Of a stretch of 64,000 nucleotides of DNA, positions 62,741 to 64,000 are shown piece after piece (positions within the stretch are counted from its first letter, which is position 1; each line of letters begins with the position of its first letter). The DNA is taken from the NCBI RefSeq assembly GCF_014202335.1, contig NZ_JACHGP010000016.1, positions 62,001 to 126,000 of the forward strand, read 5' to 3'. This DNA comes from Mycobacterium sp. AZCC_0083. Lineage in GTDB: Bacteria > Actinomycetota > Actinomycetes > Mycobacteriales > Mycobacteriaceae. Below the pieces are notes generated by a model that saw only the letters and a list, made by a program, of their open reading frames with translations, was not told where the DNA came from and ran no database searches. The translations under genes were made by a program, and so were the position numbers.

Positions 62741-64000
62741 ATGCCGCTGGCCGAAGGTGAGGTAATCGACGGCTACACCATCGTGCGGTCGATAGGTGCC
62801 GGGGGCATGGGCGAGGTCTACCTGGCGCAGCATCCCCGCCTGCCGCGGCGCGACGCACTCAAGGTGCTGGCCGCGACGGTGTGCGCCGACAGCGAGTACC
62901 GGCAGCGCTTCGAGCGCGAGGCCGACATCGCCGCGACGTTGTGGCACCCGCACATCGTCGAGGTGCACGACCGCGGTGACGTCGACGGTCGACTCTGGAT
63001 CGCGATGGATTACGTCGAGGGCACGGACGCAGGCGAGCTGCTCACCGAGCGCTACCCCAAGGGCATGCCGCCCGACGAGGTAGTTCGGATCGTGACGGCC
63101 ATCGGTGACGCGCTGGACTACGCACACCAGCGCGGTCTTCTGCACCGCGACGTGAAGCCCGCCAACATCCTGATCGCCAACGCTGGCGCGCAGGATGAGC
63201 GAATCATGTTGGCCGACTTCGGCATCGCCAGGCGTACCGGCGAGACGAGCAACCTGACCGGAACCAACATGACGGTCGGCACGGTGGCCTATGCGGCGCC
63301 AGAGCAATTGACCGGCGGCGACGTCGACGGCCGCGCCGACCAGTACGCGCTTGCTGCAACGGCGTATCAGTTGCTGACCGGATTTCCTCCGTTCCACAAC
63401 GTCAATCCCGCGGTGGTGATCAGCCAGCACCTCACCGCGAAACCGCCGCCGATCGGGAAGCATCGACCCGAGTTGTCCAGCCTGGGAACGGTCTTCGACA
63501 AGGCTCTGGCCAAGGCGCCTGGCGATCGCTACGGCAGGTGCATCGACTTCGCGCGGGCGCTAGGGAGTCGCATCGGCGCGCCAGGCGCACTACCGGACGA
63601 TTCCGAGGCGACGAGGTTGGCGCCGGTGGCGTCCGGACCCATCGGGGTGTCGGGCCCGAGGCACTCCAAGCCGCAAGCAATACGGTCGTCGCCGAAGCGC
63701 AAGTTCCTGGTGCCCGCCGCCGTCGCGCTGGCCGTCATCGCGATCGCCGCGGTGGCCTTCGTCGTGGTCGAGCGTGGGCGCAGTCACCCGCCCGCGGCAG
63801 CCAAGCCCCCGCAGACGTCATCCGCATCGCCTGCGGCGGGAAATGCGTTGCCGGTCATCGTCGTTGGCGCCAACTGTGCGACCCTCGGCGCCGCTGGCGT
63901 CACTGCGACCGGCGGGCCTGCCTATTGCGCGCATCTGCCGACGGTCGACAAGGCGATCTGGTCGCTGTACCCGGGCGAGGTCTCCAGTCCGACGGTGACG
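62741..64000 (+). CDS. Ser/Thr protein kinase of the PknB/PknF type, 5' part (runs out of the window)
   Basis: 420 codons are visible without a stop. The kinase domain (about 10-275) has the glycine loop SIGAGGMGEVYLA, Lys in DALKVLA, the catalytic loop LLHRDVKPANIL, the DFG segment LADFGIARRTGE with an activation loop rich in Thr, and APEQL. A membrane helix (FLVPAAVALAVIAIAAVAFVVV, about 330-350) leads to an extracellular Pro/Ser-rich part and the start of a folded sensor domain with Cys pairs (NCATLGAAG, AYCAHLP). It transmits outside signals to cytoplasmic proteins by phosphorylation. Which mycobacterial Pkn it is cannot be said from this part. Confidence 0.93.
   Translation, partial: MPLAEGEVIDGYTIVRSIGAGGMGEVYLAQHPRLPRRDALKVLAATVCADSEYRQRFEREADIAATLWHPHIVEVHDRGDVDGRLWIAMDYVEGTDAGELLTERYPKGMPPDEVVRIVTAIGDALDYAHQRGLLHRDVKPANILIANAGAQDERIMLADFGIARRTGETSNLTGTNMTVGTVAYAAPEQLTGGDVDGRADQYALAATAYQLLTGFPPFHNVNPAVVISQHLTAKPPPIGKHRPELSSLGTVFDKALAKAPGDRYGRCIDFARALGSRIGAPGALPDDSEATRLAPVASGPIGVSGPRHSKPQAIRSSPKRKFLVPAAVALAVIAIAAVAFVVVERGRSHPPAAAKPPQTSSASPAAGNALPVIVVGANCATLGAAGVTATGGPAYCAHLPTVDKAIWSLYPGEVSSPTVT

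Overview
The window is high-GC mycobacterial chromosome, most likely from a fast-growing Mycolicibacterium-type species. It keeps almost the whole gene order known in M. tuberculosis from ethA/Rv3854c to accD4/Rv3799c, read here from ethA towards accD4. Recognised landmarks in order are ethA, rraA (Rv3853), hns (Rv3852), an Rv3850 homologue, espR (Rv3849), Rv3847, Rv3843c, glpQ1, bfrB, Rv3839, pheA, Rv3837c, Rv3836, Rv3835, serS, Rv3818 to Rv3813c, Rv3811, erp, glf, glfT2, Rv3807c, ubiA, aftB, the antigen 85 genes, fbpD, Rv3802c, fadD32, pks13 and accD4. Codon usage (G/C third positions), ATGA start/stop overlaps and many leaderless starts fit Mycobacteriales.

Bases 1-14500 are the least conserved part. 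They hold the 3' end of a Baeyer-Villiger monooxygenase, rraA, an IS200/IS605-type TnpB element, a TipA-like MerR regulator with its operator, the membrane-anchored histone-like hns, a CopD/CopC/YcnI copper group, a proline-rich exported protein, an ImmA/IrrE-type protease plus multi-spanning membrane protein next to espR, a GDT1-type Mn exporter behind a yybP-ykoY riboswitch, and a nickel superoxide dismutase with its maturation protease at the place where sodA is expected. Bases 14500-34300 hold iron storage and iron control (bfrB and the Rv3839 homologue, both with IdeR-like boxes), phenylalanine synthesis, seryl-tRNA synthetase, cell-envelope and lipid enzymes and several conserved unknowns.

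Bases 34400-56420 are the cell-envelope core. glf-glfT2-PAP2-ubiA-aftB, tightly overlapped, make galactan, the arabinose donor and the last arabinofuranose units. Two antigen 85 mycolyltransferases and the MPT51 homologue, a DUF732 lipoprotein and the Culp6-type lipase/thioesterase follow. fadD32-pks13-accD4 then activate, extend and condense fatty acids into mycolic acids. Together these genes build the mycolyl-arabinogalactan layer.

Bases 56475-64000 are a second accessory patch: a DHFR-like gene, an unusual 2.46-kb element with 16-bp perfect terminal inverted repeats whose only clear gene is a large TnpB/Cas12-like RuvC plus zinc-ribbon protein, a DUF4331 gene, a second copy of the TnpB element with a frameshifted tnpB, and the start of a Ser/Thr protein kinase gene that runs out of the window.

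The observations I rate highest are the inverted-repeat-bounded large TnpB-like element, the two small TnpB elements whose right ends complete the -10 box of a leaderless downstream gene in both cases, a 95-nt block identical between those two copies that looks like the guide (omega) RNA scaffold, and the ImmA/IrrE plus membrane-protein pair next to espR.
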